From RGIG5327 sp045612485 (GTDB lineage Bacteria > Verrucomicrobiota > Lentisphaeria > Victivallales > UBA1829), in assembly GCA_045612485.1 (NCBI GenBank), contig JAZKZE010000096.1, positions 1 to 30,925 of the forward strand: a DNA stretch of 30,925 bases. Reading direction: 5' to 3'. The stretch's first letter is position 1. Each line of letters opens with the position of its first letter. Shown here piece by piece: positions 8,465-14,895 of this stretch. Below the pieces are notes generated by a model. It saw nothing but the letters and a program-made list of their open reading frames with translations, made no database searches and was not told where the DNA came from. A program made the position numbers and the translations under genes.

Positions 8465-8465
8465 T

Positions 8466-9245
8466 TCAACGGCCTTTTTCAATGATAAGGCGGGCAACTT
8501 TCTTTCCGGACATAAGCATTCCCCCGAAAATGGGGCCCATCCGGTAACCGCCCATAACATTATTGGCACTCATGCCGCAGGCATACAGTCCGGGGAAGTA
8601 GCAGCGGGTGTTTTCCACTGTGGAGGCTTCGCCGTTTTCCACCCACATGGGTTTTTCGCCGATGATGTCGCCAGTAGGGGTATCCAGCTGGATCTTGGCT
8701 TTTTTCACAGCAAGATTGAGGATCTCGCTGGGGTGACCTGTTCCATCGATCACATTTTCTGCAATGACGGTAAGGGGATCAACATGCAATCCCAGACGTT
8801 CCACGCATGTCCAGTTGATCACAAGGCCGTTTACTTTTCCGTTTTTGAAAACGAGGTCTTCCACGCTGACAGAGTTGAAGATCTTTGCGCCTGCTTTCAA
8901 TGCACCGAAAATAAGTCCGCTTGCCATTTCCACAGAGTCCAGAGTATGGTATCCTGGAGCATTTTCCAGTTGTTTGTGGGTGATATTGAAGTCATCAAGA
9001 ATATTGAGAGCTTCATCCTGGACGACTACTTCATTGAAAAGCATACCGCCACCCCATGTGCCGCCGCCGGGAGCAAGTTTCCGTTCAAAAATGGCTGTTT
9101 TCAAACCGGCTTCCGCAAGATAACGGGCAGCAACAAGGGCAGAGGGACCGCCGCCGACAAGGGCGACGTCAAGTTTCAGACCGTCAATGAGTTTGCTGCT
9201 GAATTTGTTGATGATTGCTGTAGAGATAATGTTTTCCGCTGACAT
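8466..9245 (-). CDS. thi4: Thi4-type thiazole synthase, sulfide-dependent
   Basis: 259 residues from the ATG at 9245; GAAAGGA lies 8-9 bases before it, and the 28 residues that could be added upstream do not resemble the family. The FAD/NAD-binding Rossmann motif is VALVGGGPSALVAA (residues 28-41), followed by ERKLAPGGGTWGGG. The enzyme builds ADP-thiazole from NAD and glycine. In yeast Thi4 a Cys donates its own sulfur; here the corresponding segment reads IDGTGHPSE, with His171, as in methanogen Thi4 proteins that use free sulfide with iron and turn over repeatedly. It heads the thi operon, and no thiG, thiH, thiS or thiF is visible in the window, so this is the local thiazole route. Free sulfide dependence suggests an anaerobic host (inference). 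Confidence 0.93.
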   Translation of the reverse strand: MSAENIISTAIINKFSSKLIDGLKLDVALVGGGPSALVAARYLAEAGLKTAIFERKLAPGGGTWGGGMLFNEVVVQDEALNILDDFNITHKQLENAPGYHTLDSVEMASGLIFGALKAGAKIFNSVSVEDLVFKNGKVNGLVINWTCVERLGLHVDPLTVIAENVIDGTGHPSEILNLAVKKAKIQLDTPTGDIIGEKPMWVENGEASTVENTRCYFPGLYACGMSANNVMGGYRMGPIFGGMLMSGKKVARLIIEKGR

Positions 9246-9246
9246 A

Positions 9247-9278
9247 CCGGAAATCCTTTCCGGAGCAGGAACTGCTCC
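9247..9278 (-). promoter_or_regulatory. two overlapping hairpins covering the thi4 ribosome-binding site
   Basis: On the minus strand CCGGAAA-GGA-TTTCCGG (9247-9263) is a perfect 7-bp stem whose arm and loop contain the Shine-Dalgarno AAAGGA. It shares two bases with an upstream perfect hairpin GGAGCAG-TTC-CTGCTCC (9262-9278). The two may compete, which would suit a translational output for the TPP riboswitch lying 70 bases upstream. Confidence 0.5.
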
Positions 9279-9349
9279 CGTTCTGGGTATGCCGGTGCAG
9301 TCTGCACACGGAAATATAAGGTGTAACAAAAATATTTTTCATTTTTTTA

Positions 9350-9428
9350 TTCCTACGCCGGCATTACCCGTTTCAGGTTCAAAGGGTTTGATCTCAGCCG
9401 TTGTCACCGCGACAACAGCACCCCTGTG
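9350..9428 (-). promoter_or_regulatory. TPP riboswitch (THI-box) controlling the thiamine operon
   Basis: Minus-strand sequence carries the conserved elements in order: ACAGGGGTGCT, an optional P3a hairpin (TGTTGTC..GACAACG), GGCTGAGATC, ACCCTTTGAACCTGA and GGGTAATGCCGGCGTAGGAA. These are the pyrimidine- and pyrophosphate-binding helices of the TPP aptamer. It lies about 105 bases before the thi4 start codon, directly after the promoter. Confidence 0.96.
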
Positions 9429-9442
9429 TTACAATGAAAAAT

Positions 9443-9471
9443 AATATAACATGGATTTTTATTTTTGTCAA
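9443..9471 (-). promoter_or_regulatory. promoter of the thiamine operon
   Basis: On the minus strand TTGACA (9471-9466), a 17-base spacer and TATATT (9448-9443), nearly full sigma-70 consensus. Transcription would begin a few bases before the TPP riboswitch. Confidence 0.8.
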
Positions 9472-9535
9472 ATGAGAGAAAGGAAAAGTTATAAAAAATA
9501 AGGTGAAAGAATTTTTCTTTTTTGCGACCTTATTC

Positions 9536-9563
9536 TTGTATTTGCCGTTTTCAATGTTATATT
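9536..9563 (+). promoter_or_regulatory. promoter of the acetyltransferase gene
   Basis: TTGTAT (9536-9541), 16-base spacer, TATATT (9558-9563), about 40 bases before the start codon. Confidence 0.6.
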
Positions 9564-9600
9564 TTATTACTGGAAAAAATAAAAGAAAAGGAATGAAAAT

Positions 9601-10251
9601 ATGAAAGAAAAACCTATTCTCTGCAAACCCGTACCCGGAGGAATGACCGAACAGGAAAAGGCAGAAGCCGGACTCCTTTACAATCCCAATACCACAACTG
9701 AAATGGCATCTTACCGTTTCAAAATACAGGATGCCATTCATGAATACAACCAATTCAAACCTTCCCAGGTACAGGAACGGCGGGATTTTCTTGCCAATAT
9801 TTTCGGTAAAATCGGGAAAAACTGCAATATTCTGCCGCCTTTTAAATGTGATTACGGTTTCCGTATCGAAGTAGGGGAAAACTTTTTTGCCAACTATAAT
9901 TTCATTGTTCTTGACGGCAACTACTGCCGTTTCGGGGATAATGTGTGGATCGCTCCCAATGTATCCATTCTTGCGGCGGGACATCCTCTGGATATGCAGG
10001 ATCGTATCGACGGCTGGGAGTATGCTTTTCCCGTGAATGTGGGCAATAATGTGTGGATCGGAGGCTCTGTCACCATTATCGGCGGCGTCAATATTGGCGA
10101 CAATGCGGTAATTGCAGCCGGTTCCGTAGTCATACGGGACGTCCCTGCCGATACTCTTGTGGCGGGTAATCCTGCAAGAGTCATCCGTAAAATCACACCT
10201 GAAGACCGGAAAAAGTACCAATGGGCGGAACAGGATAAAAAAGAAAAATAA
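9601..10251 (+). CDS. sugar O-acetyltransferase, maltose/galactoside acetyltransferase (LbH) family
   Basis: 216 residues, slightly longer than typical Maa/LacA (about 185-205). The N-terminal helical Mac domain starts at about residue 14 (EQEKAEAGLLYNP). It is followed by a left-handed beta-helix with hexapeptide repeats: IEVGENFFANYN, CRFGDNVWIAPNVSI, VNVGNNVWIGGSVTI and VNIGDNAVIAAGSVV. The catalytic His128 is in AAGHPLD, and the C-terminal AGNPARVIRKI motif is standard. The enzyme transfers acetyl from acetyl-CoA to a sugar hydroxyl in the cytoplasm, often for detoxification. The acceptor sugar cannot be told. AAAAGGA lies 8 bases before the ATG. The last ten residues are Lys/Glu rich. 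Confidence 0.92.
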   Translation: MKEKPILCKPVPGGMTEQEKAEAGLLYNPNTTTEMASYRFKIQDAIHEYNQFKPSQVQERRDFLANIFGKIGKNCNILPPFKCDYGFRIEVGENFFANYNFIVLDGNYCRFGDNVWIAPNVSILAAGHPLDMQDRIDGWEYAFPVNVGNNVWIGGSVTIIGGVNIGDNAVIAAGSVVIRDVPADTLVAGNPARVIRKITPEDRKKYQWAEQDKKEK

Positions 10252-10341
10252 GATTTTCTGAAAATAATTTAATGAATGGACAGCAGGGCACAGCGGGGAA
10301 AAAAGCCCGTACTTTTTACTGCTGTTCATTTTTATTTACGG

Positions 10342-11295
10342 TCATTTCTGACAGGGAATGATTTTTTTTCCGTCCCAGAGAAATTTTTCACCCCATACGG
10401 GAACATAAGCATTTTTATTGATCTTTTTGAATTCCCCGAGTTCGTGACGCCCCAGAGTAAATTGCCAGCGGTATTTATCGATCTCATGCCCCAGTTCCTG
10501 TAAATGACAAATAAAAGTCATTTCCGGCTCTAATTTTTCTGCTGCACTTATCGTACTCATACCGCATTTCGGGTGTACTGCATAAAGATGGATTTTTTCT
10601 GATTTTCTGTTCAGGAATAAATGACTGCAGCAATCTCCGCTTGTAAAAAAGACAAAATTTTTATCCCCGGCAGGGCAGATAAATTCCATAGGCATGGTAA
10701 AGTTTTTCAGGATTGGATTGTGATCCGCTTCTCCGCAATGGATGGTTATTCCCTTTATGGTATGGGTGTATTCCTTTGCTTTTGTATATCCGCTGTTGGG
10801 GAAAAAATTACTGACAACAATTTTTTTATTCTGTGTCATGGTGCGTAAAAGCGGAAGAGAGTAATGGTCAGTGTGATTATGGGTAACGGCTGTAAAATCC
10901 AGTAAGGGAGCAAGTTTTTCCGCGTGACGGTGGTGTATATCCACGCCGAAACATATTTCCTGTGTTTTTATGACAAAACCAAGATTGTACAAATACCAGA
11001 TCAGTACTGTTCCGGACTTGACCACAGAAGCGGAAATCTCATTTACAAGTTTATCCAGTGCCTGATCGTAAAACCGGAGTACTGGATTGGATGTTTTTAT
11101 ATCGGGGTCATTATCAAAAATATCAAATTCCCGTTTCGGGGTCCTGTCAATGATCGTCTGCATTTGATCCTGTAATTTTTCCCGTTTTTCCGTGTCGTTT
11201 TCCTGCCACAGCTGTTTCAGATTTTTTTCACAGGAAGTTCCGGCAGAAGAAGTAAAAAAAGCAAAGAACTGTTGTAAAAAATGTTTGTTGCCCAT
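10342..11295 (-). CDS. MBL-fold (UlaG-like) metal-dependent hydrolase
   Basis: 317 residues. The central part has the metallo-beta-lactamase fold of the UlaG/lactonase-like group: LIWYLYNLGFVIKT leading strand, FGVDIHHRH, the metal motif THNHTDHYS with His139, His141, Asp143 and His144, then HCGEADH and a GDCCSH segment that could supply the bridging Asp. The C-terminal part ends in LGRHELGEF. An N-terminal extension of about 90 residues is predicted helical and charged. No signal peptide is seen. Some relatives act on lactones or N-acyl compounds, but this member's substrate is unknown. It is a single gene read leftward from its own promoter at about 11316-11344; the facing acetyltransferase gene ends about 90 bases away. 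Confidence 0.75.
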   Translation of the reverse strand: MGNKHFLQQFFAFFTSSAGTSCEKNLKQLWQENDTEKREKLQDQMQTIIDRTPKREFDIFDNDPDIKTSNPVLRFYDQALDKLVNEISASVVKSGTVLIWYLYNLGFVIKTQEICFGVDIHHRHAEKLAPLLDFTAVTHNHTDHYSLPLLRTMTQNKKIVVSNFFPNSGYTKAKEYTHTIKGITIHCGEADHNPILKNFTMPMEFICPAGDKNFVFFTSGDCCSHLFLNRKSEKIHLYAVHPKCGMSTISAAEKLEPEMTFICHLQELGHEIDKYRWQFTLGRHELGEFKKINKNAYVPVWGEKFLWDGKKIIPCQK

Positions 11296-11692
11296 AAAAA
11301 TTATCCCCGTTGATTTTTATAATTTCCCGGATAAAAAAATACAGTTGGAGAATATACTGTATTTTGCAGTTTTTTCAAATCTTCTCCGGATATTGTTTAT
11401 ATATTTTTTCCTGTGTTCCGTTGTATATGCAGATTTTACGGGAAAGCAGAAAAGTTTTTTTATGAAAAAATCTTGAATTTTCTGAAAAGGGATAGTATAT
11501 TTTTCCGCGTTGTCTGATAAATTTATTCTGCATAAAAACAGTATGCAGGTAAAAATGGGAGGGAAAGAATAGTCTGTGCAAAATACAACAGGAAAGACAG
11601 TGATAAAAGTTACAGATATATCACTCTTTCTGCATTGTTTGCGGCAATATTGGTGAACTGATTTGTTTATTCAGCTTTTGTAATAAGTAAAC
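11296..11692. other. gene-free AT-rich stretch with a minus-strand promoter and one hairpin
   Basis: A minus-strand CTGTAT-17-TATAAA (11344-11316) suits the MBL-fold gene. A hairpin at 11592-11630 (GAAAG..AGTGATA, 13-base loop, TATCACT.CTTTC) has a 7-bp and a 5-bp stem with a small bulge and no U-run. Nothing else is recognisable. Confidence 0.45.
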
Positions 11693-11905
11693 TTGGTTAT
11701 TGTATGGTATGACCTGGAGCTGTGGAAACAATACCGGGCATTTTTTCCGGGGAAAATCCTTTGCATTGTCAATGCTGTGCTGATTGCTTCTTTGATTATT
11801 GAATTTATCTGTTTTACGTGGAAATACAGTAAAAATGGAAAACGAGAAAAAACTTTATCCGGAACCGGAAAAGAAAAAAAGGAAAAAGATCAGAATAATT
11901 TTTAA
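11693..11905 (+). CDS. possible small membrane protein (uncertain)
   Basis: 70 residues starting at a TTG, with one clear hydrophobic segment (CIVNAVLIASLIIEFICF) and a very Lys/Glu-rich tail. The tail is read from the same DNA as the start of the next gene in another frame, overlapping by 71 bases. There is no good ribosome site. It may be a genuine small protein translated with the next gene, or the remains of a longer one. Not recognised. Confidence 0.25.
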   Translation: MVIVWYDLELWKQYRAFFPGKILCIVNAVLIASLIIEFICFTWKYSKNGKREKTLSGTGKEKKEKDQNNF

Positions 11906-12275
11906 TTCATTATTTCTGACTTTTTTTTGTGCAGCGGGAGCAATATTCATTTATGAGGTGTCCATGATTCAGAAACTGATGAACGGTGTCCATAATTATA
12001 AATTGCTGGGGCAGGCAATGCTTGCTTATGAAAAAGAAAATCATGCGTTACCCTTTGATGAAAAAGGAAATATATGTTTTTCAAAACTTTCTCTGGACCG
12101 TAAGAAGCTGAAAAACAATGCTGTGCCGGATATTTCCGCCTGCAGAATGGTAAAGGATCCGGATATAATTGGTGCCGGTACTACGGAAAAGATTTACAGT
12201 TTATTTTCATGGTCGGTATATGTAATCAGGATGTCTGTAAAGAAGGATGGCAGCGTTTTTACGGAAAAACAGTAA
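11835..12275 (+). CDS. membrane-anchored hypothetical protein, weakly pilin-like
   Basis: 146 residues from ATG 11835. A basic N-terminus (KKKRKKIR) precedes one TM helix (SLFLTFFCAAGAIFIYEVSM), so most of the protein should lie outside the cytoplasm. The segment NYKLLGQAMLAYEKENHALPFDEKG resembles, in spacing, the NLKQLGLALxxYxxxxxxxP motif of DUF1559/prepilin-like proteins abundant in the PVC group; it lacks the prepilin cleavage motif. The C-terminus is short and has no H-X9-DG motif. I infer a degenerate or divergent pilin-like protein; the assignment is weak. Neighbours give no functional hint. Confidence 0.4.
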   Translation: MENEKKLYPEPEKKKRKKIRIIFNSLFLTFFCAAGAIFIYEVSMIQKLMNGVHNYKLLGQAMLAYEKENHALPFDEKGNICFSKLSLDRKKLKNNAVPDISACRMVKDPDIIGAGTTEKIYSLFSWSVYVIRMSVKKDGSVFTEKQ

Positions 12276-12372
12276 TTTTTAAACCCGCCTTGCAGAACTG
12301 TATCGGAAGGAATCGTTTGATTGAGCTGATTTGTCTGTTTTTTTTACGGATGATCATAACGGAGTATTTTTT

Positions 12373-12996
12373 ATGGAAGAAAATTTTATTTATTTTGCAG
12401 ACCTTGCGGGAACAGTGATCTTTGCTGTGACCGGGGCGATCAAAGGGATCTCCAAAAAACTGGATCTTCTGGGGATCATCGTTCTATCCTGTACGGTAGG
12501 TGTGGGCGGCGGTATCTTCAGAGATTGCGTTACCGGAGCATTGCCGGCAGCTGCTTTACGCAATGAGATTTATCTTATTGCGTGTATTCTTACTGCTCTT
12601 ACTGTATTTTTTCTTCCCCGCAGACTTTTTAAACTTCCTGCCACCCCTATCGTTTACCTGGATGCCGCCGGACTGGGGGTTTTTACTGCTATCGGATGTG
12701 CAAAAGCCCTTTCACTGGGGCTGCCTCCCGTTACCGTGGTGCTTGCCGGAGTTATTACTGCTTGCGGCGGCGGGATCGTAAGAGATATTTTTGTGTGTTC
12801 CATTCCCGCCGTTCTGAAAAGCGATTTTTATGCAACAGCGGCACTTTTCGGCGGAATACTCTATCTTATCCTTGTCAGATTCGATTTCAGTGTATTTACC
12901 ATATTCCTGTGTGTGACGTGCTTTGTGACCACACTGCGGCTTCTTGCATACCGTTATAAAGTACAGCTTCCAAAATCCAGAGTCAATCTCCGCTGA
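12373..12996 (+). CDS. TRIC-family cation channel / UPF0126 membrane protein
   Basis: 207 residues from ATG 12373, chosen because GGAG lies 8 bases before it; the TTG-type start 42 bases upstream has none. Seven hydrophobic segments form two homologous halves, each with the family's glycine motif followed by Arg-Asp: GVGGGIFRD (residues 43-51) and ACGGGIVRD (130-138). Bacterial TRIC homologues form trimeric K+/Na+ channels in the inner membrane; several annotated UPF0126 members have been linked to glycine uptake. It converges on queE with a 13-base gap. Confident family call, physiological ion unproved. Confidence 0.9.
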   Translation: MEENFIYFADLAGTVIFAVTGAIKGISKKLDLLGIIVLSCTVGVGGGIFRDCVTGALPAAALRNEIYLIACILTALTVFFLPRRLFKLPATPIVYLDAAGLGVFTAIGCAKALSLGLPPVTVVLAGVITACGGGIVRDIFVCSIPAVLKSDFYATAALFGGILYLILVRFDFSVFTIFLCVTCFVTTLRLLAYRYKVQLPKSRVNLR

Positions 12997-13009
12997 GACA
13001 AGTAAGGTT

Positions 13010-13675
13010 TTACTGTACATTCTTAAAACATTTGTGCAGCTGTATATTGAGTCTTCCCGGGAATTTATCTTCCAGCATCCAGGAGATGAGTTCCGCCCCA
13101 TCCATACTCCCGCATGCGGGACTTAAAAGAATGTTTTCTGTTTTTCTGAACAGATCAAATTCCTTCACTTTTTTCAGCATGAAATCATAATCGGTTCTGT
13201 TGGAGATCACAAATTTCACCTGATCACACTTGCGTAAACAGCGGTAATTATTGAGATTCATTCTTGTCTCCTCTCCGCTGGAAGGCGTTTTCCAGTCAAA
13301 GATCCGGATGACTTCCGGAGGAAGATTGGATGCATCAATGGAACCATTGGTTTCAATGAGAATGGTTATATTGGAGGATGCCGCCACCAGCCGTTCACAA
13401 AGGACACACACATTGGCATACTGGGTGAGGGGTTCCCCGCCGGTGATCTCCACAAGGTTCAGACCGGAATTAATTGCCCGTTGGGCAAGTTCTTCGGGTG
13501 TAAGAGTTTCTGTGTAGGAGTCAAAAGAAAGGGCTTTTTGCGTATCGCAGTAGGAACAGCGCAAGTTACACCCGGCAAGACGGATAAAGTAACACAATCT
13601 TCCGGCGAATGTGGATTCCCCCTGAATACTTTCAAAACATTCAAAAACTTTTAATTTTCTTTCATCCTGTGTCAT
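13010..13675 (-). CDS. queE: 7-carboxy-7-deazaguanine synthase QueE
   Basis: 221 residues from ATG 13675, which has AGAAAGG six bases before it; an ATG 24 bases upstream is less likely. Radical-SAM enzyme that converts carboxy-tetrahydropterin to CDG in queuosine biosynthesis. Motifs: FESIQGES at the N-terminus, the cluster-binding CNLRCSYC (Cys36, 40, 43, spacing CX3CX2C), ITGGEPLTQ, and IETNGS. The C-terminal SPACG segment also fits the family. The other queuosine genes (queC, queD, queF) are not in the window. The gene stands alone, facing the TRIC gene. Confidence 0.93.
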   Translation of the reverse strand: MTQDERKLKVFECFESIQGESTFAGRLCYFIRLAGCNLRCSYCDTQKALSFDSYTETLTPEELAQRAINSGLNLVEITGGEPLTQYANVCVLCERLVAASSNITILIETNGSIDASNLPPEVIRIFDWKTPSSGEETRMNLNNYRCLRKCDQVKFVISNRTDYDFMLKKVKEFDLFRKTENILLSPACGSMDGAELISWMLEDKFPGRLNIQLHKCFKNVQ

Positions 13676-13852
13676 AAAGAACCTTTCTTTTTTTTCCATA
13701 AAATATACAGGAAAAAGATGATTTTACAAGGAAAAAAGGGAAAATTCATTTTATTGAGCTTTTTTCAGCGGATCTCGGGAGAGAATTTTTGCCGGAAAAC
13801 AGGCTCAGAAATTGAAAAAGTATAAAAAAACAGATTTTTTTTTATTTTCTGC

Positions 13853-13880
13853 TTGACTTTTTCAGAAACGGAGATATATT
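13853..13880 (+). promoter_or_regulatory. promoter of the tRNA-Val gene
   Basis: TTGACT (13853-13858), 16-base spacer, TATATT (13875-13880), 11 bases before the mature 5' end of the tRNA. Confidence 0.65.
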
Positions 13881-13891
13881 TATTGTCATTC

Positions 13892-13968
13892 GGTCACTTA
13901 GTTCAGTTGGTTAGAACGCATCCTTCACACGGATGAGGTCGAGAGTTCGAGTCTCCCAGTGACCACCA
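13892..13968 (+). tRNA. tRNA-Val (anticodon CAC)
   Basis: Acceptor GGTCACT pairs with AGTGACC, with discriminator A and an encoded CCA. D stem GTTC/GAAC, anticodon stem CATCC/GGATG around the loop TTCACAC, so the anticodon is CAC (13926-13928), reading GUG. The T arm is GAGAG-TTCGAGT-CTCCC, which leaves an A-C mismatch at pair 50-64. All other stems are fully paired. Confidence 0.95.
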
Positions 13969-13981
13969 TTTACAGATTCTC

Positions 13982-14018
13982 AAGAGTTCAGTCAAGTATG
14001 ATTGAACTCTTTGTTTTT
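13982..14018 (+). terminator. terminator of the tRNA-Val gene
   Basis: AAGAGTTCA (13982-13990) and TGAACTCTT (14003-14011) form a perfect 9-bp stem with a 12-base loop, followed by TGTTTTT. Confidence 0.85.
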
Positions 14019-14130
14019 ATAGTGATTTGTGGCTGTACCGCAATGGTTTACAGCAAACTCATTCTGCTGCTGTTCTCTCAATAGAGAATGACATAGCCTC
14101 TCAAAAGCGTGTGTTTGAATAGAAATCTCT

Positions 14131-14285
14131 GGAAATTCTCTGCTATGCAAAGGTCGGCGACCTTTATGTATGGCTTTTTATGCAAAATTTTAGAGATAAG
14201 AGATTTACAGAAGCACACGGCACAATAGAGCAAAATTCTCCGTTTTGTGCCATAAAAAACAGAGAATTTCCCCGCCGACCTTTGC
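14131..14285. repeat. crossing inverted repeats (pseudoknot-like arrangement)
   Basis: GGAAATTCTCTG (14131-14142) is the exact reverse complement of CAGAGAATTTCC (14260-14271), and GCAAAGGTCGGC (14147-14158) of GCCGACCTTTGC (14274-14285). The order A-B-A'-B' means the two 12-bp stems cross rather than nest. Inside are an 8-bp palindrome AAAGGTCG-G-CGACCTTT (14149-14165) that competes with B, and a hairpin GGCACAA..TTGTGCC (14219-14251). Confidence 0.65.
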
Positions 14286-14359
14286 AAAGACCTTTATAAA
14301 AAACTGTGGAAAAATTCTCAAAAATCATACTTTTGAGCTTAAAATCGCCCAAAACAATA

Positions 14360-14375
14360 GTCGGGGGTTCGAGTC
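14360..14375 (+). repeat. partial copy of the tRNA T arm, possible attachment-site relic
   Basis: GTCGGGGGTTCGAGTC matches 14 of 16 bases of the tRNA-Val segment at 13938-13953 (GTCGAGAGTTCGAGTC). Integrative elements often leave such direct repeats of a tRNA 3' part. The matched stretch is short and does not extend to the CCA end, so it may instead be a relic of a second tRNA. Confidence 0.4.
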
Positions 14376-14539
14376 AAATACACTAAAAATGACCATACTT
14401 GAACCTTGAAAAAATCTCAAATAGTTTGCTACAAACTGAAAATACCACAATCCCTGACCATTGCCGAAAATTATCGAAAATTTGTAATCCGCAGTTGTAA
14501 ACGACTGCGGGAGATGGTATATTACCGATGGAGGTATAT

Positions 14540-14895
14540 ATGGAAATCGTTTACAGAATATTTACTTGGATTATAAGTGGAACTGCGTGGCTTTTGCTGA
14601 TGCTGGTCTTTGCTCCATTTGTGGTTATAACTTTGGATTGCTTGAACTGGATAATTTTGCCATTGATTTACGGGGGATTACTTTTTTACAATTGGAAACG
14701 CAAGATAAAAAAAGATACCCTTTCAGTTGGATACTATCAGATTTCAATAATTCAAATAATGCTTCATGCGTGCCGCATGAAATGCTTCACAACTATGGTT
14801 GTGAACATACTCCTGCTGATCAGCTCAATATTATGTATCCCATCGCAGAAACTAACACCGTGATTAGACAACCTCAATGGATAAAAGTCAGATGA
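14540..14895 (+). CDS. metzincin-like zinc peptidase, membrane-anchored by an apparent -1 frameshift or truncated
   Basis: The frame ending at 14895 encodes HEMLHNYGCEH (14776-14808), an exact HExxHxxGxxH metzincin zinc motif, followed nine residues later by a Met-turn NIMYP. That frame is open from 14488 but has only a TTG start at 14566 and no ribosome site. A second frame begins at ATG 14540 with GGAGG five bases before it and encodes a natural-looking anchor (MEIVYRIFTWIISGTAWLLL, then two more hydrophobic stretches) up to KRKIKK. At 14707-14713 a run of seven A in the phase A_AAA_AAA would permit a -1 slip from the second frame into the first, giving a 118-residue product. The peptidase stop overlaps the next ATG as ATGA, which suggests the peptidase frame is translated. 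The catalytic part is shorter than normal metzincins, so a decayed gene remains possible. Confidence 0.5.

Larger units (their letters stand above)
14019..14487. other. gene-free AT-rich region with inverted repeats beside the tRNA
   Basis: No convincing gene. The region contains crossing inverted repeats at 14131-14285 and a tRNA T-arm-like copy at 14360-14375, each listed separately, and is followed by genes of unlike codon use. It looks like the left part of an inserted or decayed element. Confidence 0.5.

Noticed and set aside
8430..9242. Plus-strand frame of 270 codons opposite thi4
   Set aside because: Shadow of thi4; no ribosome site and no recognisable domain.
9394..10329. Minus-strand open frame of 311 codons
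   Set aside because: Antisense to the acetyltransferase; composition is Phe/Ile rich without any family motif, and it would start inside the neighbouring region and run into the TPP riboswitch.
14078..14352. Minus-strand ORFs of 60-70 codons in the tRNA-proximal region
   Set aside because: They lie over the crossing inverted repeats, and their Cys/Lys-rich translations come from the repeat arms.
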